A program made the position numbers and the translations under genes. Shown here piece after piece: positions 16,015-24,844 of a stretch of DNA of 64,000 bases (its first letter is position 1; each line of letters starts with the position of its first letter). Source of the DNA: Lunatimonas lonarensis (lineage in GTDB: Bacteria; Bacteroidota; Bacteroidia; Cytophagales; Cyclobacteriaceae); NCBI RefSeq assembly GCF_000390185.1, contig NZ_AQHR01000091.1:1-64000 (forward strand), read 5' to 3'. The notes under the pieces are model-generated. The model did no database searches and was not told where the DNA came from. It was given only the letters and a program-made list of their open reading frames with translations.

Positions 16015-16590
16015 TTAACTTCGTGGTTCCTTGGTGGCTTGTAGAAGGATTTTGAGTTTGTCGATCAGGTGATACACAACGAACCCGGAGGCTATACCTA
16101 CCAGCCCCCCTACCACTATGTCTGCCGGGTAATGTACGCCCAGGTACACGCGGGTATAGGAGATGATTGCTGCCCAAAGAAAAAGCCATTGAGAAGAGTG
16201 CGTGCGGAAAACCAGCCAGAAGTAGGTAGCTATGGCAAAGGTATTGGAAGCATGGCTGGACGCAAACCCAAACTGGCCACCGCAGCCTGAATAGTTGAAC
16301 AGGATACCTTGCCACCGGGGATCGTGGCATGGGCGGAGGCGTTCAAAAAAAGGCTTCATAAACCCAGAAGTGAACTGATCTGCCAGCAATATAAGAAGGG
16401 CTATCCCTACGATGTAGCCAATGGATTGCATCCGGTACGTTCGAATCAAAAGATAGATCAAAAACGCATAGAGCGGAACCCATATGAACGTTCCCGTAAG
16501 GGTGCGCATAACGGGATCTAGCCAGTCAGCGCGTAAGGAATTTAAATACAGAAATAGACTTTCATCCCACTCGATCAGCGCGTCTATCAT
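16015..16590 (-). CDS. PAP2-family membrane phosphatase
   Basis: This 191-residue membrane protein carries the three phosphatase motifs of the PAP2 family: K-x6-RP (Lys79 to Arg86-Pro87), the SSHAS form of PSGH (about 111-115) and R-x5-H-x3-D (Arg147, His153, Asp157). Such enzymes remove phosphate from lipid phosphates such as undecaprenyl pyrophosphate, phosphatidic acid or lipid A; the exact substrate cannot be read from the sequence. ATG 16590 overlaps the hemF stop by an ATGA and is preferred over an upstream TTG at 16608. Confidence 0.88.
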   Translation of the reverse strand: MIDALIEWDESLFLYLNSLRADWLDPVMRTLTGTFIWVPLYAFLIYLLIRTYRMQSIGYIVGIALLILLADQFTSGFMKPFFERLRPCHDPRWQGILFNYSGCGGQFGFASSHASNTFAIATYFWLVFRTHSSQWLFLWAAIISYTRVYLGVHYPADIVVGGLVGIASGFVVYHLIDKLKILLQATKEPRS

Positions 16591-17495
16591 TTGCTTAGGT
16601 TTAGCCAATCAATGCCTTTTTGGAGATGTTTCAGTGTAAACTGTTCAGCGGATCCCTCGGTGGTCTGATGGTTGTATTCCCATTTGGCCTGAGGAGGCAT
16701 ACTCATGAGAATGCTTTCGGTGCGCCCATTGGTGTCCAAGCCGAATTTCGTGCCTGCATCCCACACCAAGTTGAATTCCACATACCGGCCCCTGCGCAGT
16801 GCTTGCCAGGCAAGCTCTTTTTCTCCGTAGGGAATATCTGCATTTTTTCGCATATAGTGGGTGTAAATTCTCGGGAACAGGTAACCGACTTCTTTGACAA
16901 ACGAAAATAGGTCTTCTTTGGTTTTTGACGCGGTTTCGGTCAATCGATCAAAGAAAATGCCTCCAATTCCGCGGGTTTCCTGCCTGTGTTTCAGGAAAAA
17001 GTAATCGTCGGCCCAAGCTTTGAACGTTGGATAATAGTCCGGGTCAAAGCGGTCACAGAGGTTTTTTAGCTGCCCATGAAAAAAGGCCGCATCCTCTGGT
17101 ACCACATAATGGGGGGTGAGGTCTATGCCCCCGCCAAACCAATAGACACCATTACTCATCTCAAAGTACCGGATGTTCATATGGATAATGGGAACCATAG
17201 GGCTCACGGGATGAATGACGATGGATACCCCGGTAGCAAAGAAATCAGCGGTATCCAGTTGCAGCTTTTTGAGGATTTTTTCGGGTGTAGGGCCATGGAC
17301 AGCCGAAAATGCGACCCCGCCTTTGGCAATGACGGCACCGTCGTTGAGCACCCGGGTAAGTCCACCACCTCCTTCCGGTCGCTGCCAATGATCGCGGATA
17401 AAAGAGCCGACGCCGTCTGCTTGTTCCAATTGTTCGCAGATATGGGATTGGATCTGTTTAAAGTCTTCGCTGATAAGGTGTTTATCTAAGGTCAT
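16587..17495 (-). CDS. hemF: Oxygen-dependent coproporphyrinogen III oxidase
   Basis: This protein of about 302 residues decarboxylates coproporphyrinogen III to protoporphyrinogen IX using O2 in heme synthesis. Conserved blocks include GGGLTRVLNDG, VSPMVPIIHMNIRYFE, WFGGGIDLTPHYV, RGIGGIFFD and GRYVEFNLVWDAGTKFGL. ATG 17495 (MTLDKHLI) is preferred; a longer frame to 17564 would overlap tamL. It lies between tamL and the PAP2 gene on the minus strand. Confidence 0.95.
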   Translation of the reverse strand: MTLDKHLISEDFKQIQSHICEQLEQADGVGSFIRDHWQRPEGGGGLTRVLNDGAVIAKGGVAFSAVHGPTPEKILKKLQLDTADFFATGVSIVIHPVSPMVPIIHMNIRYFEMSNGVYWFGGGIDLTPHYVVPEDAAFFHGQLKNLCDRFDPDYYPTFKAWADDYFFLKHRQETRGIGGIFFDRLTETASKTKEDLFSFVKEVGYLFPRIYTHYMRKNADIPYGEKELAWQALRRGRYVEFNLVWDAGTKFGLDTNGRTESILMSMPPQAKWEYNHQTTEGSAEQFTLKHLQKGIDWLNLSK

Positions 17496-17511
17496 TTTTT
17501 TTTCCGGTTTG

Positions 17512-19929
17512 TTAAAAGGGATATCCGATGCCGATATTAAATACCTGCTGTCCCCGTTCGCCAAAGGGTCGGTTGAATGAAAGTTTATCCAATATCAACC
17601 GCTCCCCTTCGGATCTCGCAGGGTCGTATGCTTTAATCCCCATGTCCAGTCGAAGCACGAGGAAATCAAAATCCATTCGTAGCCCTATGCCCGTACCTAT
17701 GGCTATCTCTTTGTAGAATCTGTCTATCTGAAAGTCTGCACCTTCGCGGGAGGGGTCTTCCTGGAAGTTCCAGGAGTTTCCGGCGTCTATAAAGAAGGCT
17801 CCATCAAAGTAGCCGAACAGCTTTCGCCGGTATTCAAACATTGCCTCGAATAAAATCTCTCCGGGTTGTTCGAAGCGGTAGTCGAACGTGCCATCTTCCC
17901 GGATTTCCGGAGTAAATGAACCCGGTCCGAGGCGCCTGGGTTGCCAGGCACGTATACTGGTACTACCGCCCGCGAAAAAGTACTTCTCGTAGGGCAGGAC
18001 ACCGTTACTGATTCCATAGGGCCTGGCTAGACCCAGATTAAAGCGGTAAGCGAGGGTGCTACGGGTATTTATGGGCAGGTATCTTCTAAAGTCAGATTGG
18101 AACTTCAAAAACTGAAAATACTGTAGGTTCCGGTCCTGAGCAAAGGATTCATTGAATAGGTTGATGCTGGTTCCACCGCTTTCCAAATATATTCGCCATA
18201 GGGAGGCGGCGTTTCGTTGGTAGATTCCATATTGGTTAAAATTAATGATTACCTGACCGGAAATACTGCTCACGTAGGAGGGGAGAAAGGAGTTGATCAG
18301 GTTGTTTCCCTGGCTTTGCAGCTCTTCCAGCCGCTCTTGGAAAAAGGGATTGAGTGAAGACCGTATAAGATTGGCATCCAACATGTTTACCGAAAATTGT
18401 TGGCGGAGATTTCGGGTAGACCAGTTGTAGGCCAATATGGTGTTGACGGCCTCCCGTACATATTCCGGGCGGTTTACGTAAGAATACCCCAAAAGGGTCC
18501 TTGTTCTTGGGTTGTAGCGCCCAAATTTCTCCAGCGTTCCAAAATTGAATGGAACGAGAAACTGGGGGAAGATAATGGAACCAGACGCGCTCAATTCCCG
18601 GCTACGGTATACTCCTCCCTCTGCGGTGGCTGAGGCCACGCCTTCCAGACCCGCCCTAAAGTTGAATTCGAAAATCTCCAGCCCCCTGAATAAGTTACGG
18701 TTTCTGAGCGAATGGCTAAAAAACGGCCCCGGTAGCTGCTCCGTAACACTTGCCCCCAGCTGATTGGTCACCTGGTATTTTTGGTTTGGCATCGTATAGA
18801 TGTTGGTAGTAAGGGAGTTGGCAAGCGTATCAAAGGAAATATTAACAAATCGAAAGATATCCAGGTTGGCGAGTTGCCGCTGGGTTTCGATTACATCCGT
18901 GCGGTTGTACCGGTCACCTTTGTTTAAGAAAACCCTGGACCGGATAATTTTCTCTGCATAGCGATTCTGGTACATTTGAAACGAAATACCATCGTAGAGA
19001 ACCATGTACTTTTCATCGATAATGGCCTCTGAGGGACTGGAGATAATATAACGTATAGAATCAATGGTGTAGACCGGATGAAAACCTGACAGCGCAGGCA
19101 CCCGAATCAGTTGCTCAACGGCCACCGTTTTGTTTACGGTATCCTTGTACACATTGTATTCCACGAACGACTTCGAAAAAGTATAGTAACCGTGGTCTTT
19201 CAGGACATCCTCTACCCGTTGCCTTTCCCTCGAAAGGTTGTTTTGGGCATATCGTTCAGCTAATCGCAACTGGGAATCCTTCTTTACACTCTCCAGGAGG
19301 TGCTGTATCGCTTCATCCGGCGTGGTAGTGAAAATACTGTCTATTGAATATGGATCATTTTCGATTACAAAGTAGCTTACCGATGCCTTACTTTTCTTAA
19401 GCGTTGTTTCACTGGTTACCTCTGCGTCAAAAAAACCGTTGTTTATCAGGTAGGCCTGCATCTGATTTCGGGATTCCTGCGCTTTTATGCTGTCGTATAT
19501 TACAAGGGGATTTCCGGTTCGCATGAACCAGTTTCCATATTCCAGTTTTTTGGTAAGCGAGGCAATCGTGGAGGTTGCTTTGGTGTACCGTTTGGTTACT
19601 TTTCGGTTTGCAGGATCTTTTTCCAGTTGGCTTTGTAAGGCATTGGACACCGTCTGCCATTCCTGTTTTTTGGCGGCGAGCCGCGCACTATCGTAGGTTA
19701 GTTCGCCAAGTTGGTAGAAAAATACGCCAAGAGAAAAGTTAAGGATAGGGATTCGTGTGTTTGGTTTTTGGCTAATTAGGTTACGAAGGGCCTCTAAATC
19801 GCTTTTTTTTGTTCCTTTTACTTCCGTTTCGAAGACCACATATCGGTTTTCCTTCAGGCCTTTCGTTACCGAGCATCCACTGAGGTAAAGAATGAAAAAT
19901 ATAAAATGTATATATTTGGTTCTTTTCAC
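17512..19929 (-). CDS. tamL: TamL-type BamA/TamA-family outer-membrane lipoprotein
   Basis: This 805-residue protein combines a lipobox (Cys19 in LSGC), POTRA-type repeats in the N-terminal half and an Omp85 beta-barrel in the C-terminal half that ends in the aromatic GIGYPF. The barrel shows YFFAGGSTSIRAWQPRRLGPG, an Omp85 lid/loop-6-like segment with the RAW form of the VRGF motif. In Bacteroidota such lipidated TamA homologues are called TamL and are thought to act in outer-membrane protein assembly with TamB, which is not in this window. The start codon appears to be GTG at 19929, only 17 bases from the start of the divergent methyltransferase gene. Confidence 0.9.
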   Translation of the reverse strand: MKRTKYIHFIFFILYLSGCSVTKGLKENRYVVFETEVKGTKKSDLEALRNLISQKPNTRIPILNFSLGVFFYQLGELTYDSARLAAKKQEWQTVSNALQSQLEKDPANRKVTKRYTKATSTIASLTKKLEYGNWFMRTGNPLVIYDSIKAQESRNQMQAYLINNGFFDAEVTSETTLKKSKASVSYFVIENDPYSIDSIFTTTPDEAIQHLLESVKKDSQLRLAERYAQNNLSRERQRVEDVLKDHGYYTFSKSFVEYNVYKDTVNKTVAVEQLIRVPALSGFHPVYTIDSIRYIISSPSEAIIDEKYMVLYDGISFQMYQNRYAEKIIRSRVFLNKGDRYNRTDVIETQRQLANLDIFRFVNISFDTLANSLTTNIYTMPNQKYQVTNQLGASVTEQLPGPFFSHSLRNRNLFRGLEIFEFNFRAGLEGVASATAEGGVYRSRELSASGSIIFPQFLVPFNFGTLEKFGRYNPRTRTLLGYSYVNRPEYVREAVNTILAYNWSTRNLRQQFSVNMLDANLIRSSLNPFFQERLEELQSQGNNLINSFLPSYVSSISGQVIINFNQYGIYQRNAASLWRIYLESGGTSINLFNESFAQDRNLQYFQFLKFQSDFRRYLPINTRSTLAYRFNLGLARPYGISNGVLPYEKYFFAGGSTSIRAWQPRRLGPGSFTPEIREDGTFDYRFEQPGEILFEAMFEYRRKLFGYFDGAFFIDAGNSWNFQEDPSREGADFQIDRFYKEIAIGTGIGLRMDFDFLVLRLDMGIKAYDPARSEGERLILDKLSFNRPFGERGQQVFNIGIGYPF

Positions 19930-19946
19930 TACAACATAGCCTGCTA

Positions 19947-20693
19947 ATGCTAAGCAAAAATACGCTTAAGTTTATTAAATCCTTGCACCAAAAAAAAATA
20001 CGCAAGGAACATCAGTCTTTTTTTGTGGAGGGGGCCAAAAACGTAACGGAGCTGATATACTCGGATTTTGAGATTACACACCTCCTTTTCACCGCTGAGT
20101 ATGCCGAGGTGAACAAGGAAGTGCTTCAGCTGGCCAGTGGCTCTCACTACGAGGTCAGCGAGTCGGTGCTGGCAGATATCGGTTCCTTCCAAACCAACCG
20201 GGGCGCATTGGCAGTCGCTAAAATGAAGCCATCACTTTCCATCGAAGCAGAGCCGGGAGAGTTGCTTTTGGCACTTGATGATGTGCGGGATCCCGGAAAC
20301 CTCGGTACCATCATCCGCATAGCAGATTGGTACGGGATCCGGAAGATTTGGCTCTCACTACAGTCCGCAGATTGCTATAACCCCAAAGTGCTCCATGCCA
20401 GTATGGGATCATTCACCAGGGTGCAGATGCAGTACGTAGATTTGGCTGTCAAGTTGAAACAACAAAGTCTGCCTGTTTTTGGGGCCTTTTTGGACGGCCA
20501 GAATATCCATGGGATGCAGCTTCGCATGGAAGGGATTTTGGTAATGGGAAACGAATCCAATGGTATTTCCAGAGAGGTGGAGGCCTTGATTGGTCAACGC
20601 CTACGTATTCCGGCATTTGGCAACGCCGAGTCTCTCAACGTGGCGATTGCCACTGCCGTCATATGCGATAATTTCCGTAGGTTTGAAGGCTGA
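19947..20693 (+). CDS. TrmH/SpoU-family RNA 2'-O-methyltransferase
   Basis: This 248-residue SPOUT methyltransferase acts on rRNA or tRNA ribose. An N-terminal substrate-binding domain (FFVEGAKNVTEL) precedes the knotted catalytic domain. Its motifs are LDDVRDPGNLGTIIRIADW (motif 1), LVMGNESNGIS (motif 2) and IPAFGNAESLNVAIATAV (motif 3). The RNA target is not determined by these motifs; RlmB- or TsnR-like roles are both possible. It is divergent from tamL with 17 bases between the start codons, so each promoter must lie within the other gene. Confidence 0.92.
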   Translation: MLSKNTLKFIKSLHQKKIRKEHQSFFVEGAKNVTELIYSDFEITHLLFTAEYAEVNKEVLQLASGSHYEVSESVLADIGSFQTNRGALAVAKMKPSLSIEAEPGELLLALDDVRDPGNLGTIIRIADWYGIRKIWLSLQSADCYNPKVLHASMGSFTRVQMQYVDLAVKLKQQSLPVFGAFLDGQNIHGMQLRMEGILVMGNESNGISREVEALIGQRLRIPAFGNAESLNVAIATAVICDNFRRFEG

Positions 20694-20715
20694 TTCTGCT
20701 TAATCCCATCGCACT

Positions 20716-21708
20716 ATGGCATCGATCAAATCCACGCTCGCAAAAGCGGGCATCAACGCCTTTTTTTTTCTTCTTTTGCTCAGCATTCTACTTGCCTACC
20801 TTTTTCCCAATAGTGGAAGTCAGGGATCGGTAGTGCCACTTGATGAGATCACCTACTATGGGGTAGCGGCGATCTTTTTTTTCTATGGTGTGAAGATTAG
20901 CCCTGCAGCCCTGAAGGCCGGCCTGGCAAACTGGCGTCTTCATCTGACTGTTCAGAGTGCGACCTTTGTGGTGTTTCCCCTTGTCGTCTTGGCGGTCATG
21001 GGAGTTTGGGGTAATGCAGCTTCGCCCCTGTGGCTGGGGACATTTTACCTAGCCGCGCTGCCCTCAACGGTTTCTTCGTCCGTTGTAATGGTTTCCATTG
21101 CAAAGGGGAATTTGCCGGCCGCCATTTTCAACGCAAGTATGTCCAGCTTGGCGGGGATTTTGCTGACCCCGCTCTGGATGGGTCTTTACCTTTCGGGTGG
21201 TGAGGGAGAGTATGCCTTGGGCGAAACGATCTACAAGCTGGTCGTGCAGGTGCTTATGCCGGTTATTGCCGGGTTTGCACTACACCGGTATTTGGGATTC
21301 TGGGTGCTTCGTCATCAGAAATGGTTAAAGCAATTTGATCAGACGATTATCCTGCTGATAGTTTTTTCAGCCTTTGCCGATTCCTTTGCCGCAAAGATGT
21401 TCGCAGGCCAGTCCGCTGCCGTTTTGGTTAGCCTTTTCGGCGGAATGCTCCTGTTGTTTTTGCTTATAATGGGGGGAATGTTTGTGGTGGGGAAGCTGAT
21501 GCGCTTGGAGTATGAAGACCTGACCACGCTTCTTTTTTGTGGCTCCAAGAAGTCGCTGGTCCAAGGTGCTGTAATGGGGAAAATTCTTTTTCCCGACCCG
21601 GTCGTTTTTGGGATTTTACTCCTTCCACTGATGATATACCATACACTTCAGCTGATAGTGGGAAGTGCCTTGGCAGAGCGATTGGGCAATTCCCGGGCTG
21701 CTACATAA
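20716..21708 (+). CDS. Bile acid:sodium symporter (BASS/YfeH-type) family transporter
   Basis: This 330-residue protein has about ten hydrophobic helices. ITYYGVAAIFFFYGVKIS, LPSTVSSSVVMVSIAKGN and FNASMSSLAGILLTPLWMG are typical of the SBF-like/DUF4137 YfeH branch of the BASS family. Members couple organic anion uptake to sodium; the substrate here is unknown. It follows the RNA methyltransferase by 22 bases. Its last eight bases overlap the end of the convergent yhhQ gene. Confidence 0.88.
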   Translation: MASIKSTLAKAGINAFFFLLLLSILLAYLFPNSGSQGSVVPLDEITYYGVAAIFFFYGVKISPAALKAGLANWRLHLTVQSATFVVFPLVVLAVMGVWGNAASPLWLGTFYLAALPSTVSSSVVMVSIAKGNLPAAIFNASMSSLAGILLTPLWMGLYLSGGEGEYALGETIYKLVVQVLMPVIAGFALHRYLGFWVLRHQKWLKQFDQTIILLIVFSAFADSFAAKMFAGQSAAVLVSLFGGMLLLFLLIMGGMFVVGKLMRLEYEDLTTLLFCGSKKSLVQGAVMGKILFPDPVVFGILLLPLMIYHTLQLIVGSALAERLGNSRAAT

Positions 21709-22504
21709 ATGAAGTGTCCTCGGCGGCTTCCTCCGTCATCTTCAATGCAATCTCCGGTCCTAGGTATCGGTCTATCAACCCATGACCTACGTACAGCAAG
21801 GGAGTCAGTAATATAGCAACCGAGAATTTGTAAATATAATTGATTATCCCTACGGCGATAATCTGCGCCAGTGACCAGTTGCCGAAGATATAAAACGCAA
21901 TCCCCAGCACCACAAAGGAATCAATAAACTGGGAAACAAGTGTAGACCCTGTCGCCCGCAGCCAGATCATCTTCGCCCCTGTTATTTTGCGAAGCTTTTG
22001 GAATACATATACGTCCAAAAACTGCCCGATGAGAAAGGCCACCAAGGAACCGATGATGATCCCCAATCCCTGCCGAAAAATGGTGTCAAACGCGTAGTTG
22101 ATGTCAAACGGATTCCCTTCGCTGTCCGTGCTGTTTACCTCTAGCCAGAAGGGTGCCGGAGGCAGCTTGGTCACAAAGACAATGACCACAAAGACGTAGA
22201 GGATAAATGCAGCGGTAATAAAGCTTATTTTTCGGACGCCTTTTTTGCCAAAGTACTCATTGATGATATCGGTTGTAATGAATACGATAGGCCAAATGAC
22301 CGCTCCTGCCGTCAAGTTGAAGTCCAGGACGTATTCGTCGAAGAAAGTCCAGCCTACGGGAGATAATCCCAGCGTCAACTCCCCGGAAAAGATTTTTACA
22401 CCGATGATCTCGGCCAGAATTGCATTGGTGAGGAAGATTCCTGACAAAATGATGAACAGGTTTGTCTTTTTGGTTTGGTAGTGTTTCTCCTGCAGGTCGT
22501 TCAT
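21701..22504 (-). CDS. yhhQ: Queuosine precursor transporter (YhhQ family)
   Basis: This 267-residue inner-membrane protein takes up 7-cyano-7-deazaguanine or related queuosine precursors. Family features are NAILAEIIGVKIF near the N-terminus, FITTDIINEYFGKKGVRK in the middle, and SFVAFLIGQFLDVYVF-like and STLVSQFIDSFVVLGIAF blocks. It starts with a four-base ATGA overlap at the end of the RNase Z gene, so the two are probably translationally coupled. Coupling with RNase Z suits a shared tRNA theme. Confidence 0.92.
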   Translation of the reverse strand: MNDLQEKHYQTKKTNLFIILSGIFLTNAILAEIIGVKIFSGELTLGLSPVGWTFFDEYVLDFNLTAGAVIWPIVFITTDIINEYFGKKGVRKISFITAAFILYVFVVIVFVTKLPPAPFWLEVNSTDSEGNPFDINYAFDTIFRQGLGIIIGSLVAFLIGQFLDVYVFQKLRKITGAKMIWLRATGSTLVSQFIDSFVVLGIAFYIFGNWSLAQIIAVGIINYIYKFSVAILLTPLLYVGHGLIDRYLGPEIALKMTEEAAEDTSFM

Positions 22505-23466
22505 TTGATCGCGTAGGTTTTGCCCTCTTCACTGAGGTGGGTGGCTTCAAAGACGGCTTTGGCTTCCCAAAGCAGCGGATATAGGTCGATGTAGCGTACC
22601 GAAAAATGTCCCAGAAGCAGTTCCTTGACCTGGGCGTTTTTTGCGATGGTAGCTGCTTCTTCGGCGGTGCTGTGTAGGGTAAGCTTTGCTCTATCCTTAT
22701 CGGCCTCCATGAAGGTGGATTCATGATAAAGCAGATCAACTCCATTTACCAAGGATACCAAGCTTGGATCAAAGACGGTGTCGGAGCAAAAGGCGTATTT
22801 TCTCGGCAATACGGGTTCCTTGATGTATTCACTTGCCCGGTACTTAATACTTCCGTCTGTATTGATCACATCCCTACCTTGCAGTAGGGACTGGATTTCT
22901 TCCACAGCCATTCCCCCGCCCACTATCTTTTCTTTGATCAATTTTTGCTGACGGTATTTTTCCTCAAACGTAAAAGCAGTGCAGGGAATGCGGTGCTTTA
23001 ATGGAAAACTGTAGATCCGTAGGTTTTCAAGTTCCAACAAAAGGTTTTTTCCCTCCGTGGTAGTCCTGGTGAAAAACAGTGGGAATTTGAGCTGGGTATG
23101 GGAGTACTTGAGGTGTTGGGTGATTATTTCATCAAGCCCGGGAGGTCCAAAAATATGTAGTGGGCTCTTTCGGTTGTTCAGGTGGAATGTGGAGATCATT
23201 CCCATCAACCCGAGATAGTGGTCACCATGCAGATGGGAAATAAAGACATGGTCGATCTTAGAGGATTTGACATGAAACCGCCGGAGCTGATGTTGCGTGC
23301 CCTCTCCACAATCGACCATGAACTGATGCCGACCATAGGTTACAATTTGCGACGTTTGATTTCTGCCATGAGCTGGAGCGGCAGAGTTAGAGCCCAAAAT
23401 AGTTACCTGAAATTCCAACGTTGTGGCAGTATTAGACTTCGTCGTCCTCCCCGTTGTCGATTTCAT
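22501..23466 (-). CDS. rnz: Ribonuclease Z
   Basis: This metallo-beta-lactamase-fold endonuclease trims the 3' trailer of tRNA precursors. The zinc motif SHLHGDHYLGLMG is around residues 77-89, later ligands lie in CSDTVFDP and LLYHESTF, and LHSTAEEAATIAK is the family's histidine region. The N-terminus fits with LEFQVTILGSNSAAP. The ATG at 23466 overlaps the end of the STAS gene by 35 bases and adds about 16 low-complexity residues; a later non-ATG start is possible. It is coupled to yhhQ downstream. Confidence 0.93.
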   Translation of the reverse strand: MKSTTGRTTKSNTATTLEFQVTILGSNSAAPAHGRNQTSQIVTYGRHQFMVDCGEGTQHQLRRFHVKSSKIDHVFISHLHGDHYLGLMGMISTFHLNNRKSPLHIFGPPGLDEIITQHLKYSHTQLKFPLFFTRTTTEGKNLLLELENLRIYSFPLKHRIPCTAFTFEEKYRQQKLIKEKIVGGGMAVEEIQSLLQGRDVINTDGSIKYRASEYIKEPVLPRKYAFCSDTVFDPSLVSLVNGVDLLYHESTFMEADKDRAKLTLHSTAEEAATIAKNAQVKELLLGHFSVRYIDLYPLLWEAKAVFEATHLSEEGKTYAIK

Positions 23467-23818
23467 GGATAAAGATGGCTTCGGCAGCAGCTTCGTGGCT
23501 GTCCACCACCTTCAACACTTTGTCGAGCATGGAGATTTTTATGAGTTTCATCACATGATCTTGAGGTGCCGCAACGACAAACATGCCAAAGGATCGGTTG
23601 CCTACCAAAAGTGCGCTGAGCCCGCTTGAATCGGTATATTTAACATGGCTCATGTCCAAAACCAAGTTTTTATATCCTTCCGCATGCACCGTGAGAAGTT
23701 CAGATTTTAGCTGTGGGGATATAGAAGTGTCCAGTTTTTCCTCCAAAAGGGTGAAAATAACGTATTGCTCTTTTTTATCTACGGTGTATTTCATTTCTCT
23801 ATAATTGTTTTTTTGCAA
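23432..23818 (-). CDS. STAS-domain anti-sigma-factor-antagonist-like protein
   Basis: This 128-residue protein is a single STAS domain. LVLDMSHVKYTDSSGLSALLVGNR contains the conserved DSSGL segment with a phosphorylatable serine, as in SpoIIAA. Such proteins bind a partner switch kinase or anti-sigma factor when unphosphorylated. No partner kinase is encoded in the window. The acidic tail (EIDNGEDDEV) overlaps the start of rnz. Confidence 0.88.
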   Translation of the reverse strand: MQKNNYREMKYTVDKKEQYVIFTLLEEKLDTSISPQLKSELLTVHAEGYKNLVLDMSHVKYTDSSGLSALLVGNRSFGMFVVAAPQDHVMKLIKISMLDKVLKVVDSHEAAAEAIFIHEIDNGEDDEV

Positions 23819-23845
23819 TCTAACGAACGATAAAGGTACAAAAAA

Positions 23846-24790
23846 TCAGGTATGGGATACAATTGAATTTTGTATCGCCTCGTTGATGTTGTCCAAGGAA
23901 TCCTTAACGAAGGATTCTCCCGTAATGTTTTCATACAGTTCAATGTACCGGCTGGAAATATCCTGAACGATTTCGTCGGTCATTTCAGGGATCTGTTGGC
24001 CATCCAATCCCTGAAATCCGTTTGCAATTAACCACTGCCGAACAAACTCTTTAGAAAGCTGCTTCTGTGCTTCACCACGCTGCTGTCGTTCTTCATATCC
24101 ATCCGCATAGAAATACCTCGAAGAATCAGGTGTATGGATTTCATCGATTAATAGGATCTGATCACCATACTTGCCAAACTCGTATTTCGTGTCTACCAGT
24201 ATCAAGCCTTTTTCCTTGGCCATTTCAGTCCCCGTTGCAAAAAGCGCATGCGTATAGGATTCCAACTTTTCGTAATCAGCCGGTGATACAATTCCATTTC
24301 CCAATATGTCTGCCTTGGAAATATCTTCATCGTGTCCTTCATCCGCTTTGGTCGTAGGGGTAATGATCGGGAAGGGGAGGGGATCGTTTTCCTTTAACCC
24401 TTCGGGTAAGGTGACGCCACAGAGTTCACGTTTTCCTGAACGATAGGTGCGCCACGCATGACCGGCCAAATATCCCCTGATCACCATTTCCACCTTGAAG
24501 GGTTCACAACGTCTGCCGATGGTTACGTTGGGATGAGGAGAACCAAGCACCCAGTTGGGGACTACATCTTTTGTGGCGTTGAGAAAATGAAAGGCAATTT
24601 GGTTAAGTACTTGGCCTTTGTAGGGAATAGCTCGGGGCAGTACCACGTCAAAAGCCGAAATCCTATCGGAGGCAACCACAGCAAGTTTATCCTCAAAAAT
24701 ATAAACATCCCGCACCTTCCCGCGATAAAAACCGACCTGACCCGGAAAATTAAAATTCGTTTCTTTTATGCCGTCCCTCATGGTACTCAT
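23846..24790 (-). CDS. purC: Phosphoribosylaminoimidazole-succinocarboxamide synthase (SAICAR synthase)
   Basis: This roughly 314-residue ATP-dependent enzyme joins CAIR and aspartate in purine synthesis. [29 protein letters not shown] is the nucleotide-binding start of the domain, and [11 protein letters not shown] plus [14 protein letters not shown] are the substrate-site motifs. ATG 24790 (MSTMRDG) is preferred to an upstream TTG at 24844. The length matches the longer eukaryote/Bacteroidota form of PurC. Confidence 0.95.
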   Translation of the reverse strand: MSTMRDGIKETNFNFPGQVGFYRGKVRDVYIFEDKLAVVASDRISAFDVVLPRAIPYKGQVLNQIAFHFLNATKDVVPNWVLGSPHPNVTIGRRCEPFKVEMVIRGYLAGHAWRTYRSGKRELCGVTLPEGLKENDPLPFPIITPTTKADEGHDEDISKADILGNGIVSPADYEKLESYTHALFATGTEMAKEKGLILVDTKYEFGKYGDQILLIDEIHTPDSSRYFYADGYEERQQRGEAQKQLSKEFVRQWLIANGFQGLDGQQIPEMTDEIVQDISSRYIELYENITGESFVKDSLDNINEAIQNSIVSHT

Positions 24791-24844
24791 TAAACTTTTG
24801 ACAAAAATAAGACGGAAGATGGGTAATTTTTTGCCTCCCGGCAA

